A stretch of 64,000 nucleotides of DNA, taken from assembly GCF_910592395.1 (NCBI RefSeq), contig NC_088310.1:27731491-27795490 (forward strand). The letters run 5' to 3'. Both the position numbers and the translations under genes were made by a program. Source of the DNA: Lineus longissimus (lineage: Eukaryota > Nemertea > Pilidiophora > Heteronemertea > Lineidae). Below the pieces are notes generated by a model. It was not told the DNA's origin, did not search any database, and saw nothing but the letters and a program-made list of their open reading frames with translations. The number at the start of each line of letters is the position of its first letter. The stretch's first letter is position 1. Below are positions 10,810-23,699 of the stretch, in pieces.

Positions 10810-13800
10810 GTAAGGGGATGCAAGGTTTCAGTGCAGGGCTGGTTGGCCAGTTTAACTTTTTGGCCGGGGAGGGGGAATGGGGGGGGGGGGGGGGGGGTGC
10901 TCAAAATGTCAACATTGAGACCTCTTCTTTGGATGGACGATTTATGGGTAGCATATACAGTATATCCAAAATGTTGAGGCAACTACATGGCATGTATGCT
11001 TTAAATATGTACTATTGCAATGGTCAATCCAAGCCTCATTCCGACCTGACCAACAATGTGATACATAAGGTAATAATACACAGATCACAACAGCTGCATG
11101 GGTCTCACTCTACAACAGTGTAGTTATCATGTGTACCACTTTTCTGAAATTTTGTAAATTTGTATCATATATCCGGTATGGATTTAATAGTTAACTGGAC
11201 TTCAACTTGACTTTAATCTAATGACTGCCCATATATAGGCCTATGTCATAGGACCTTACTTTTAATCTGCCAGTGGATAAATACTGGCAAAACATTGTTC
11301 AGAAGGCTCCATATAATTGTTACTTTATATAAAGTGTTCAATTGAATATCCGCTCTCCAGTTGATCACTTGACTCCACCTGATGACTTTTATGACATTAT
11401 GACATTTTTGGTGACACTAAAATCTGTGGAAAAGATGCCCCCCCCTTGTTGGTTCCTGTGTCTAACTGTACGACTGATTCTGGAGTGGGTGACAATCATA
11501 CATGTACATATTGTAGGTTACACTACACCTGGTTCATTGGTGAAGCCGCAATACCTGACTCCAATCATTCCCTGATCACAATCTATTGATCTCTGATTGC
11601 TGTGATCACCGCCACTACTAAATGCCCTTTCGTTTCTATGCCAACAATTTCCTGGGTCTGTTTTATTAATTATTGTGCTTGATAATTATAGGAAATAAGT
11701 TAGATAGACACCAGCAGTGACCCAGCCAGTTGCTTGGATGGAGGCTGTCCTATGATCCAGTTTTTGAATTGACTGTAAATGTCTCCCAATGATGTGGAGG
11801 GTCTTATCCAGAGGTTTTCACATGCCAACCTTGCTATGCCTCCAAAAGAAAGAGTTAATGAGTATATGTATACTAAACATGATCTGAAAATCACCGATTA
11901 ATTTCTGCAAGTGCAACCTTTGCTTTGCCCAAGCTTAAAATGTTGAAATAAAGCACTTGAATGTCCATGTTACCACGTGTGAAACATATGCTGCATGAAG
12001 ACTAATGTGTTAACGGGCCACACCACTCGTATCTCAAATCTTGGCTAATGGTTCCTGATGGAATGCAAATAGGTGTCTTAATAAACCTGAGAATACCGTT
12101 GATAGAACTGTGGTTTACCATTGCTAATGTCTTTGATAAACCATGTAGTGGCTCGTGATTTTTGTCTGACATAACCCCAATTAGCGTAAAGGGGTTCAGA
12201 TGATTCGATCGCTTTGAAATCATTGTGAGGATTCTTGTGCTGACGTCTATGTTGACTTAGAAACTGAATGGTCTCAAGCTGTGAAAGTCTCCCTTGAACC
12301 ATCAATTATTGGATTTTTATATAGAGACGTGGAACCTTTCCATTATGGATTCTTTTCTTTGAAAGTAAATTGTATCCAGAGAAAATAGCATCGATTTGCT
12401 TACTGATACTTTTGTAGGAAAGGGCAGGTTATTTGATATACTGTACGCTTCTTGACAAGTGCGTTTTACAAAGAGAAAGAACAAGGTTCAGCCTCAGCCT
12501 CCTGATCGGGTCCTGATGTAGCATGGTGTCTTCCTAATGTCTATGGCATGCGAGGACCATGGATAGTTGTCCCCTCAACAAACAATCTCCCAGCATTCCT
12601 GCATGAATCAGTATTCTCAAGGATCTTGCCCTACCACTATTAGCAGTCACTCTAAATAGCCTAAGAATATGAGGAGAATCAATATGTGTAAATATTAATA
12701 CTGACCATTATTCTGTGGTCAATAATATAACATAGCCCTGTGGTCCTGGGTAGTGGACATGCTGTCTCAGTTGATTACATTACAGTATTATCACAAAGGG
12801 ATCACAGTCATACTGGTCTTTCCATAAATTTCAGAATAAGGACATCTTGTCACAAGGCTCTGAGATGTCCTAGCTCTACCAGTAAGGTGCAAGTAAGGCA
12901 AGATAGATAGACTTCTCCAGTCCTATCCTGGGTCACTTGCCAAAAAGCTCTGTGGTCGCCAAGTCCCATTTATCCCTGAGAAGTCAAACCTGTTAAAGTT
13001 CTGTTTTACATTCATGCATGCAGTCTCTTGCTTTGACACTGAACATTTTTGACTATTTTTGGCTTCATACCTCCCACTTTAGCTGACCTACTGAGTTTGC
13101 TCTATCAGAAAATGGAGTGAAACAGTATTTGAATAAGATTTCCCCAAATGAGAATATCTGATAGGCAGGCGTGAGATGTTGCCTTTTGATCATTCTGCAG
13201 GTATTGCATTCCCAATAGTGTGAGAGCCAGGCAAACATGTTGGTCACTCATAATCAGATGGCAGCGGAAAGTTCCCTCAGAACATTGTGTAGCCATTACA
13301 GTCATCAAACATACAATAATTAGATGAAAGATGCCATGTTTTACATTCATATTGATGTCAACTTTGCATTTGCCTGATTCCCTGGTCTCGTTGAGTACGT
13401 GGTTCTGCGTGGGTAGCTGTTTAACTGTCGTGTAATCGGTCCTGACGTCAGGGTGATCAGACCGGTATTGATCCGTTGACAGATTCCATGAATGGGAATC
13501 GTCTTGTTGATTTATTCGTTGATTGTTTCATTCATCTCACCTCGTGTTTCCCATCACGGCAAACGATGACTTTTCGATCATCGGGTGCGGGGGTTTGAAT
13601 ATCGCTGCATCGCCAATAGTGACATGTTTCCGTACATCAGTTTCCCATTAGGTTTCATTCAGGTTTTGTTTAGGTTATGTAGTCTGAAAAGGAAACTATG
13701 CGCTTGAAACATGTTGCCCTGCGCGGCTCATTTGAATAGCAATACGCCATGATACTATATTAGGATGCCCTTCCCAGCTCTTTTGAAAAGCATGTTTTGG

Positions 13801-16800
13801 TCAAGGATTCGCAGAAAGTGGGAGTGGTGTGGTCTTACCAGATCTGAAAAAAATGTAAATTAGGACAGATAATTATGACATGTGTGGGCATAACCTCTGT
13901 TTCTAACTCTAATACAAATGGTGGATTCCCATCCCATCTCATCCTGACTAACTCATTCAGTGGGCACAGGCACCATCCAAAGGGCACCCACAGCCACGGC
14001 CTTGTGTTAGCCTTGTTGCCATGTGTACTAGCGTCCTATTAATCAAAGTTTCATTTGTAAGCAGTCTTGCCACATGAGATAGCCAAGGTCAATGCTTAGA
14101 TCCTTCTCTGTCGGTTGTGGTGGTACATCCATCTCAGACGAGATCTTTAGATCCTTGACATCACCATCAGCGAAGGTAAAAGATCAATGTAGGATGAAGC
14201 AATCCCTGATGAATCTCTATGATAATGTATCAGTGTTGCAAGAAAAATTGCCTTATGCCCAGTTTTTCCTTTCCGAAAATGAATGTTCATGAAATTAGAG
14301 GATGTGTTTGGTGTTTTCCCCAGTCCCCTTATTTTCGCTAGCTTATATTATCACAAGAGAGGGTACAATCGTGCGCGAAAAAGTTGAAAGTGCACAGTGT
14401 ACATGTATTCAAAGGTCTTTGATCTGCCACCCTTGTCCCCAGGCTTCCATTAAACCTTAAGTGCCGATGGTATGAACCTCCTTCACATAAGTCAACCTTT
14501 TCATGTTTTCTTTAAAATTGTTCAATACTATAGTTGAGCCCGCAAACCTGGCTACAAAATAAAGACAAAAGAAAACACCATAGTGGTAAACTAAATTGAA
14601 AATGGGAAGTTCAGCATCCCCGCTGCAGTGGTGATGGGGTATCAAAGGGTCAAAACATTTTCTCTATTAATTGGAACTGAGCTATCATTAAATGTGCAAC
14701 TTCTTAAACCCAGCCTCTCTACCCCATCTAGTTATTTGTGTCACCCCTATCAGAATATCTTGTGCCATGGTTCCGTAGGGTGTCGAATAATGGCCATAAT
14801 GACGGCAGGTTCCTGTGGCAAATTAAAGACGTGGGGGATGGCGTGTTCTCAATGATGACACTAACTGGAACGGTGCGGTAGATGACGGCAGGAAGTTGGT
14901 ATGGATTTTATGAGACGAATTCTGAATGCCATCATCAGCTAATCAATGCTGATCTAAATGAACACACGCTCAAAATAGACCACTTTTCTTCTTTACGTTT
15001 TTCAGACTTTGAGGGCTGCAAGGTCGTTTTGATTTCTATCTCGGTTTGTAAGCATTTTGATGTGTGCCACTTTGTTTAGGTACCACTTTCGTTGGCACAT
15101 GTTGGCATATTCGTTCAAGGAGAAGGAGGCCATCTCCAGTTGCTGCCAGGGAATCTTGGTTTTTGTATCTGCATCTCGGGATGAGGCAATCAGAGTGAAG
15201 TGGCTTGCCTAAGGTCAAAGGCAGTAAGATGGTTATACCCTCTCATGGATGATATTACGTGTCTCCCATTCCTCTCAAACATTAGGAGTATTGGGAATGA
15301 AAAGCACTTGCCTGAGAGAAATGAAACACAAGGGATCAGTTGACATACCCCCCCCCCCCCTGCGAGACACTTTAAAATAGGACAAGGACATCCAAGGACA
15401 TCCACCTCCATCTGGCAGACAGGACAAGGTTGGTTCTGTTATCCAAATGGGCTAGACTAATGAAGTAGAACATATTTAAAAAAAAGAAAATTATATAATA
15501 AATCATCATGATCTGGTTTATGCAGATCTTAATGGTTGTTAGACAAGTGGATTTTATTGTCCAATTACCATATTCACGAGCTCTCATCATGACACTATTG
15601 TGTTACGAAAGGATGTGATGTAAAATCTCTTGATCGACCTGTGGCCCCACCTGTTTTTTCAATCATTTCCATGGCTCATGGCATGGTAATCACTCCGAAT
15701 GTCACATTGAAATTATGCCATGGGAATGTTCACAGATGCCAGGCAGTGGTCATTGAATATATGCTAAGCGTTTCAAGGCAGATGTTACTTGAATATGCTG
15801 AAGGTTTCCCGCGAGACACTGTAAAATAGGACAAGGACATCCTGAACATCCATCTCCATCTAGCTGACAGGACCAAGTTGGTTCTGTTATCCAAATGGGT
15901 TAGACTAATGAAGTAGAACATAGTTTAAAAAGAAAATTATATAATAAATCATCATGATCTAGTTTATGCAGATCATAACGGTTGTTAGACAAGTGGATTT
16001 TATTGTCCAATTACCATATTCACGAGCTCTCATCATGACAATGTTGTGTTACGAAAGGATGATGTAAAATCTCTTGATCGACCTGTGGCCCAAACTTCTG
16101 TTTTTTCAATCATTTCCATGGCTCATGGCATGGTAATCTCTCTGAATGTCACATTGAAATCATGCCATGGGAATGTTCACAGATGCAAGGCAGAGGTCAC
16201 TTGAATGCATGCTAAGCGTTTCAAGGCAGATGTTACTTGAATATGCTGAAGGTTTCCCGCGAGACACTGTAAAATAGGACAAGGATATCCAGAACATCCA
16301 TCTCCATCTAGCTGACAGGACCTTGTTGGTTCTGTTATCCAAATGGGTTAGACTAATGAAGTAGAACATAGTTTAAAAAGAAAATTATATAATAAATCAT
16401 CATGATCTAGTTTATGCAGATCATAACGGTTGTTAGACAAGTGGATTTTATTGTCCAATTACCATATTCACGAGCTCTCATCATGACAATGTTGTGTTAA
16501 GAAAGGATGATGTAAAATCTCTTGATCGACCTGTGGCCCAAACTTCTGTTTTTTCAATCATTTCCATGGCTAATGGCATGGTAATCTCTCTGAATGTCAC
16601 ATTGAAATTATGCCATGGGAATGTTCACAGATGCAAGGCAGAGGTCACTTGAATGCATGCTAAGCTTTTCAAGGCAGATGTCACTTGAATATGCTAAAAG
16701 TTTCAAGGCAGACGTCGCCAGAGTGTGCCAGTACCTGCGTCGAGCATGCCGTTCTCTCATTGATCGATATCGGCTGATCCCAGAACCAATGCATGTTGAT

Positions 16801-19102
16801 GGGATAGGATTAAAGCCGTCGCTTTCTAATATTAGTGTTCGTACTTGAGACCTCTCCAAGCAGATTGTACATATCCTTGAGGGGCGGCGACATTATTCCA
16901 TTCCGCTGATGATGACTTGGTCTCTACCACTGTGGTCAGCTGGCCGTCTTTAATGATGGCTTTTAACCACATCTGCAGCCAATCAGCTATTTTTGGCCTG
17001 GGCTGTCTCTTGTTGGAGATGATACCATTATCATTAAGAACACATTCCTTTTCACCTCGCTTTGATGCTTATGTTGCCATTTGGAACAGGTATAATGCTT
17101 TTCTGATATGGTATTGAAAACTTGAGAAAAAAAAGAATAATCTTTTGCCTTGCTTAACAGTCAGTTTTGATTTGTACTTTTTAGATATCCTGAATGATGC
17201 AATATTTGATGAAGATCATGATGAGATGGTGATAGTTAAAGATATTGAAATGTTCTCAATGTGTGAACACCACATGGTACCTTTTATTGGCAAAGTAAGT
17301 AGATTGACAGGTCTTGTAAGACCCAACTGAGAAAATCTATCTTCTGATTTATCACAAGTTGCAATGTGTTCCTGAAAGAAAGAAGTAACCTGTCTATTCA
17401 TCCATCAAATTTATGACATTGAGCCAGGTGGCACACTTTGACGCAATGGGCGGCTGTGATGACGTCATACGAGGATGTCTACTGAGATGCCACCCTCACA
17501 TGACACACTAATTGTTAGCACAGCGGCAGGGCCAAGGATTGACCTCAAAAATGGATACCCGAATAATGATGCTGCAGCTCCACTTCTGCAGCAAGAGGAG
17601 ACAAATTATCTTCATAACCCTATCATTCTGGTTGATGTTAGTTAAGCTCTGTATCCCAATACTTTTGCGGTTTCAGGTTAGTATAGGATATCTTCCAAAT
17701 AAAAGAGTTTTAGGTTTGAGCAAAATTGCCAGGTAAGTGAAGTTTTTGATTCATCTAAAAGTGAATGTTGAGGGGATGATGACTATGAATGAGACCATGC
17801 AAGGCCCAAAGCAATAATGGTGGGGTCTATAGTCAGTCTCAGTTGGAATTGATAGTGAAAGACATAGAAATGCTGAATAAGTAGAAAAAAAGACTTTGAC
17901 CATTCATGTTTACCCATAACAGTAAACGAAAGTGACCTCCCCTCAAACATCATACATTCATAATTTATTATTATATTAGAAGTGCTTTTGAATGAAAATC
18001 ATTTGCAAAGCACTGTACAATTTAAAAAACAACACATAGTAAAAGAGAAAATTGTACATAGAGATTAAAACATTCATAGAGATTAAAACATTTAGGTGCT
18101 GGTGTCGAAGTGTTCAATAAAAAGGTGAGTTTCAAGATGTTTTTTGAAGGCGCTTTCCTGATCATCCAGTCTCTTTCCTGATATACATGTAGTCATAATT
18201 TCTTTCTCTGTTGCAGGATTGTTGAAGTATACAGTCGAAGACTTCAAGGTAATTCAATGAAAATGATATAGCCTGAATTTGTGGATTCTTTAAAACAATC
18301 TAACTACATGTATATGTATGTCGTCAGAGCAAAACCAGGCCCGTGTTGAGCTTGGCAGGTTGAGGCAGACTGGTTGTCCATTTCACCAACACTGTTGTCT
18401 GCCTTTCGTGAAATCCGAGTACATCAATTTCTTCCATTGTCGTCCAGTGTCATTCAGGCTGATCTTTCTGTCTAACATTGGTTTTGCTGGGACAGGTCAC
18501 ATACACCAGACAACGGGTGATATGAATAAAGACTAGCAAATGCTTTTACTTCAATTTTGTACAGAAAGGCCTAGTGTAAATGTACATGGAGTTTTAGATA
18601 AAAGCATTTGCTAGTCTTTATTCATATCACCCATGTGGGATTCGCCAAATTTATTTTAAATAATCTCATTGTGTCTTGGTTTCAGTGCAAGAGAGATTAA
18701 CAAAGCAGATAGCAGTTGCATTAACGGAGGCCATCCAACCAACTGGTGTTGGGGTTGTCATAGAAGCAACGTAAGTTAAATTGAAACAATCCGGCCTCTT
18801 TTCTGGGAGAATGTTCCTGTGTATAGGGGTGGCCGAAGACTGTGCATATCCATTTATTCCATTACTTGAACAAATGCTGCCATACATAACAATGAGATTG
18901 TCACAGCTGCAACTGTCTGCGTTCAATTATAAGCAGCCATAAAATTCTACATTTTCAATTTTATTTATGTTCCAGACATATGTGTATGGTAATGAGGGGC
19001 GTACAGAAGTTGAACAGTCGCACAATAACAAGCACAATGTTGGGTGTCTTCCGGGATGATCCAAAAACAAGAGAAGAGTTCCTGACATTGGTGCGCCATT
19101 GA
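10461..19102 (+). CDS. GCH1: GTP cyclohydrolase I (six coding exons)
   Basis: Converts GTP to 7,8-dihydroneopterin triphosphate, the first and usually rate-limiting step of tetrahydrobiopterin synthesis (cofactor for aromatic amino-acid hydroxylases and NO synthase); a cytosolic homodecamer in this family. Exons 10461-10809, 17185-17294, 17677-17732, 18217-18248, 18686-18770 and 18976-19102 join in phase to 252 aa, against 250 in human. The N-terminal ~70 residues are divergent. The catalytic domain begins near the [14 protein letters not shown] motif. Zinc ligands are C143 and H146 in MCEHH and C214 in HMCMVMRG. The C-terminal stretch [13 protein letters not shown] is typical. ATG 10461 is chosen because the open frame upstream (to 10365) has no other ATG and the context has G at -3. 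Gene and introns are certain by homology; UTR limits are inferred. Confidence 0.97.
10866..10897 (+). repeat. poly-G tract with G-quadruplex potential
   Basis: Runs GGGG A GGGGG AAT followed by about 19 G. Similar homopolymer tracts occur at 1455-1471 (G), 6641-6650 (C), 15349-15360 (C) and 43270-43282 (G). Confidence 0.8.
15362..16700. repeat. 449-bp unit in three tandem copies (GCH1 intron 1)
   Basis: Units begin at 15362, 15811 and 16259 (spacings 449 and 448) with GCGAGACACT(T/G)TAAAATAGG. Copies 2 and 3 are nearly identical; copy 1 is more diverged and follows a poly-C tract. The last copy ends in a short internal duplication of TTTCAAGGCAGA(T/C)GTC near 16667-16705. Short ORFs on both strands repeat with the unit and are not genes. 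Confidence 0.9.
17185..17294 (+). CDS. GCH1: GCH1 coding exon 2
   Basis: Acceptor TTTTTAG|AT, donor AAA|GTAAGT. Encodes residues 117-153, including FDEDHDEM and the active-site/zinc motif MCEHH (C143, H146). Confidence 0.96.
17677..17732 (+). CDS. GCH1: GCH1 coding exon 3
   Basis: Acceptor TTTCAG|GTT, donor CCAG|GTAAGT. Encodes [18 protein letters not shown], a near-invariant block of the family. Confidence 0.95.
18217..18248 (+). CDS. GCH1: GCH1 coding exon 4 (32-nt micro-exon)
   Basis: Acceptor TTGCAG|GATTG, donor CAAG|GTAATT. Encodes [11 protein letters not shown]. Too short to be found as an ORF; identified by the family motif and by phase with its neighbours. Confidence 0.95.
18515..18632. 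repeat. perfect 34-bp inverted repeat in GCH1 intron 4
   Basis: Arm 18515-18548 begins GGGTGATATGAATAAAGACT. Arm 18599-18632 is its exact reverse complement, with a 50-nt loop between. The pre-mRNA would form a strong hairpin 53 nt before exon 5. It resembles a short foldback/MITE insertion. Confidence 0.9.
18686..18770 (+). CDS. GCH1: GCH1 coding exon 5
   Basis: Acceptor TTTCAG|TGC, donor CAAC|GTAAGT. Encodes [15 protein letters not shown] through GVGVVIEA. The acceptor lies 53 bases after the end of the 18515-18632 inverted repeat. Confidence 0.96.
18976..19102 (+). CDS. GCH1: GCH1 coding exon 6 and stop
   Basis: Acceptor TTCCAG|ACAT. Encodes [11 protein letters not shown] (third zinc ligand C214) to TLVRH, then TGA at 19100-19102. 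Confidence 0.96.
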
Positions 19103-22100
19103 CAGTGTGACGTAGGCCAGGTTGATCTCACTCAGTCTATACACTCCTACAGACCCCTTCCAGATGTAGACATGATCCATTCTTGCTCTACAGACTGCAG
19201 GCACTACCAGGTGTAACGTGATCCTCCATTCCAACTTCACAGACAGTAGGCCCTACCAGATAGGGACTTGATGAACATAAAAAAGCGACCTGTCTCAAAA
19301 TCGCCTTACAACCTACAGCAGGATCAAGTGTGCATTTGATGCATTCCTGGAATTTTGTTCCATCAGGTTCCTAAAAACTGTCCTACCCCACGCTGTAAAC
19401 AGTCTAAGAGTGTAATTTGGAAGTCCAGCAGAAGTGACTGCTATAACTTCCATGGAAAGGACATGGCGCCTTGGTATACGTACAAGACTTGGTCAGTTTT
19501 GTGAGTTACTAGCCTAGAATATGTGAGAGTACAGTCAACTTTGTGTCAGACGACACAACTGGCCTGGGACCAGTGATTTATTTTGAGTTATATGTCTAGA
19601 TGATTTAACGGAAATGCGCTATAATGTCGTTGGAACTATAATCAACTTTGACTGCATTCAACAGACTTGCGTACTTTAGTTCTGTTAAAGTGCACTTGCC
19701 ACATAAATGTGGACAAACTTGTCTTTCTTTTTCATCTGTGATGATCTGTTGACCAAACTGAGGGTTTTTGGCAGAATAGCAGAGAATATTTATTTCATTT
19801 TCGGTATCTGATTCAAAATTTTTGGAAGATTGATAAGGGGGACTACAGGCTGGAGCTGATGGTCTTCAGTTGTCTCATAGGTACAGTTCAGGAACTGGGT
19901 CATGGCTTTCTGCATTATATATACTTTTGGAACAAGGGTGTATCGCTTTTTTGTATATGACTTTGATATATTGGCGACTTGGTGAACTTAATCTGGCCTA
20001 CCTTAACTGCCTGTAGACCCCCTTTAAGTGCAGTTGGAAAACATCCTTAAATCGTAAATTCAATGTGCTTTGAAGTTATTTATTTATATATGAAAGTGTA
20101 TAGAAGAGTGAACTTGAAACCAGGTTCAGGTAATCATTAAGACCTGTGAATTACGGGTATATATTTCAGATGATGGGTACCTTATGATTAGTGTCTCAAG
20201 ATAATTACTCATGGAAATTACTCATGTTGAACAACACTTGTGAAATCACTAGCATTCAACAGACTACATAAGCATTTGGTCACAAAATGGACCCAGTTAC
20301 AAATTCTTCATTTGTCAGCTGATAGTTGATCACTTTTGTAATTCCTGAGTCATTGTTATTGACATGTTTGGTTATATCAGAGCCTTTCATATTCTAGGCC
20401 TAAATAAGCTGGGAATTCTCTCTCTCGCTCTAAAGGATTATGGGTTGACCATGTACCACCATTTTGGCTAGACCTCCAAATCCTAAAGCAATTAGAACTC
20501 TTTCAAAATGAAGTGACTGCTCATTCAAAACCTGGGAGGCTGTTCTCTTGAAAACAAAGAACAGACAACTGCCCTTCAAATGAGCAATCATTTCGTTTTG
20601 AAGGAGTTCTCATTGCTTTAGGATTTCAAGTCCTAGCCAAAATGGTGGTTCCTATGGTCAACGCTTAAAGTACAACTGTTCAATAAGAATGTCATGAGTA
20701 CTCATTCATATCTGGTTTTGGACTTTTACACAGCAACCCTATATAGTGTATCTCTACATTAAAAGTATGCTACCAATGTGAAGAGGAGTTGGTAAATGTA
20801 CCCAAAATCATTATGCGGTAACAATTTATCAAAGATTGTATTGAAAATGTCATTTTTGTAAAAGTCAAGTTTGTAACATATTTGACAAGAGCTGGATCTT
20901 AGTTTATTCCTCTGCCTGTTATATAATCTTGTGCAAGAAAGAATGGTATTTGCATGCAATAGTTATTCTAGTAATATAATTGGGATTATAAACAGGACCA
21001 CAGTACATAAAGTGCACAAAGTTAAGGGTTCTGAAAAGCACTTTAACAATTGTACGAAAAATCTTAGCATGTGCATTATATTGAAAATAGCATTTACAGG
21101 ATATGGCATAATATTTGAATTCAGTATTGATTAGCCCTGCAATTTAGGCTGTGCTGCTGTCTGGTTTTATGATTAGTACTAATCATGATGGCTCCAGTTC
21201 ACCCTGGAGAATCAGACTCTACTGTGATTGAGGATCTTATCTTGGGTTTTGTTGAGGTGGAAAGAAAAATGTTTTGTCAAGTTAGTGGTAGTCTTATTGA
21301 GTCTTCACGAACCTCTGCTTTTGTTGTGTAATGAAATTTATCGTTTTATTAGTAAGCTTTTTATGATATCTATCACCAGCTGAGATTGTATTTATCTCTA
21401 TAAATTTTTTACAATCAGTTTTTCTTGAAAGATGGAATTGTCATTTTGAAACAGATATTGTAATACATTATTGATAGCAGTTCCATTGCTATTGTAGGAC
21501 GTAAAGTTCAGCAAGCCCATAAACAGTTTGATTGCCAAAGTTGGTGACAGTTTCTTTTCCTTACAGTCTCAGTTACTTGAAGTGTTGTTGTTTCCCAGAT
21601 TGGTGTTACTGAATCAATGTGTAAAACTTGATGTGCATGTACATAAACTTGTGAGTTCTTTGTATATTATGTCGTATGTGTCAGCTAGTCTTTGGAAATC
21701 AGTACTTTGCAGGGGTTCCCTGAATCCAGCAATGAGTGATGATTCCCATTAAATCCTGTCTATATTTGAGATTTTAGCCTAAACTATGTGATGTCTTTTC
21801 GGATAGCGAAAATAAAAAGGTGATAGTTTTAGCAAAGGTTTGTCTTCAATTGATCATGAAAATCGGAAGTTGATATGGGTCCAATTGTCATCAGTTACAT
21901 TGCTTTTTGGCAAGGACAGAACGAGATGGTTGTTCCTGGACATTGTCACAACCATATGAATAGAAACAGACGGTCCGTCGACTTCATTGAGAAGACAAGG
22001 GCCACATCATTAGACCATTAAAACAGGCTTCGATCCCCTGTGCTGTTCACTTACAGGGGGCCAGGCCGGTACTGTCTCATTGGCAAGTCATTTCTGTGGA

Positions 22101-22250
22101 ATGTGGTCCTCCCCAGAAGAAGTACAACACAGGGCTATGGTATGTAAATCCATATGACGCTTGCCACATCTTTACGTGTCTATCACTGTCGAGTGCTGCC
22201 ATCTGAGCAAAATAATTGTAACTAGGCTTTGAATGAAATAAAAAGACCTA
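19103..22250 (+). other. probable GCH1 3' UTR and downstream flank
   Basis: T-rich sense-strand sequence with no coding homology. AATAAA poly(A) signals occur at 21811-21816 and 22237-22242; the first would give a roughly 2.7-kb 3' UTR. The extent is inferred. The region also holds the large inverted repeat at 20445-20661. Confidence 0.4.
20445..20661. repeat. imperfect long inverted repeat (foldback element)
   Basis: Left arm 20445-20527 (TTGACCATGTACCACCATTT onward) pairs with right arm 20578-20661 (ending AAATGGTGGTTCCTATGGTC AA) over about 80 bp with a few mismatches. The loop contains a smaller CTGTTCT/AGAACAG hairpin. MITE-like. Confidence 0.8.
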
Positions 22251-23689
22251 TCTCTTCTGGATGTGCCCTCCCCTTCATAGCTCGCCATGTTGCCAGAGAG
22301 TGTACCAAATCTTTGCTGGATGTGCCATGCCCCTTCACTATGCGTACTCTGTCTGACCTAGATGTGTACTCTCCCAACGTAGTGCACCATGTTTCTACTC
22401 TACTGGGTGGGCCTTGTCTCCACCCTTAGGAAAAATGTGACCTGGCCCACACCTGGCTGCCCAAGGTCAGTGAGCCACCCTGGGCCAAGCCTGGTCCTGA
22501 CCTGGCTATATTGATGTATTTTTGGTGGCACGTTCTGCATGAGAGAAAAAGGACTTCGGGAGGATTCACCAATCTTCTAAGATGGCTGTGGTCCCAAGTA
22601 GTACTTAAGTTGTACTTGAAGAGTTGTCAGGTAGATATTGGGTACAACCAGTCTCGTGAGATCAGATAACCAGCTGGCAGATGTTGGTTGTTCCATTGTG
22701 CTTGTGAGATGATTACCATGGTACAACCAAATCAGTTGTCTTGTATCACCCATGTAGAACGCAAGTGTAATGTTGCCGTGTACAGCTAAAGGACCATTTG
22801 AAGGTTGTGTCAATGTCTTCCCAACCTGACCAGATAACCAGCTGGAAGAGGTTGGTTGTTGCGTAGGCAATCAGTCTTGGCTGCTCTGCCAAGTTGTCAA
22901 CATGGTGAGAGAGATGAGGCAGTCACAGCCAGGCCGAATCAGTCCTGGCTGCTCCACCGTGTTGACAACATGATGAGTGAGATGAGACAGTAACAGCCTG
23001 GCCAAATCAGTCTTGGCTGCTCTGCCAAGTTGTCAACATGGTGAGAGAGATGAGGCAGTCACAGCCAGTCCAAATCAGTCTTTGCTGCTCCACCATGTTG
23101 GCACCATGATGAGGGAGTCAGTCACAGCCAAGCCAGGTTGTGTTCCCAGGACCAGGGTTGGGCCATGTGCCAGTTAATCTGGAACACGGATGGCATGCCT
23201 GGTCACACACAGGGCTGGCCAAAAGGTGGCGGTCCCCAAAAGGCCAGTCATATCTTTTTCTGACACCAGTGCTCTGACCGGGGTCAAGTTTCTCCGGAGA
23301 CTTCCACCAGGGTGCAATGGTAGTCATCTCCAGTGAAACAACCCTGAAAATTCTAATGTACCACAATTGAAAAATACCCAATATTTGTACTTGAGTGAAA
23401 CAAACAATGGTGTGGTGCCGAAAATTAGAATAAGACAATCTGCCTGCATCTTAAACACGTAGGTTATACAAAGTATGACGCATTTTTCTTTCTTGACTTG
23501 CTGTATGGCATGTATATGTATTTCTTATACAAACAAACTGGTGAATTCCCAATGCATTGTTTTTTAAAGACGTTCTTGCAAATGCAGTGAGACAGGAGTG
23601 CACCATATCTCATCTGGATGTGCCCTCCCCTTGTACCAAGTCTTTGCTGGAAGTGCCATGCCCCTTCACTATGCGTACTCTGTCTTGTG
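22249..23689. repeat. direct repeat pair flanking minisatellite locus 1
   Basis: CTGGATGTGCCCTCCCCTT ... CTTTGCTGGA(T/A)GTGCCATGCC ... CTATGCGTACTCTGTCT at 22258-22352 recurs at 23617-23683. The second copy lacks an internal stretch (CATAGCTCGCCATG...). The pair brackets the 68-bp array. Confidence 0.75.
22869..23110. repeat. 68-bp minisatellite, locus 1
   Basis: About four units, starting near 22869, 22937, 23004 and 23072, built on AATCAGTC(T/C)TGGCTGCTC and GAGATGAG(G/A)CAGTCACAGCC. Alternate units read CTGCCAAGTTG and CCACC(G/A)TGTTG. The family recurs at 59061-59460. Confidence 0.8.
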
Positions 23690-23699
23690 GGCTGTAGAG

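Larger units (their letters stand above)
10810..17184 (+). other. GCH1 intron 1 (6.4 kb)
   Basis: GT...AG intron. It contains a long poly-G tract 60 bases after the donor, a poly-C tract at about 15349-15360, and three tandem copies of a 449-bp unit ending near 16700. No other coding sequence was recognised in it. Confidence 0.85.

Noticed and set aside
10810-11123. extension of GCH1 exon 1 ORF past the donor
   Set aside because: Translates a poly-G tract and lacks homology; the GTAAGG donor and in-phase exon 2 explain the gene.
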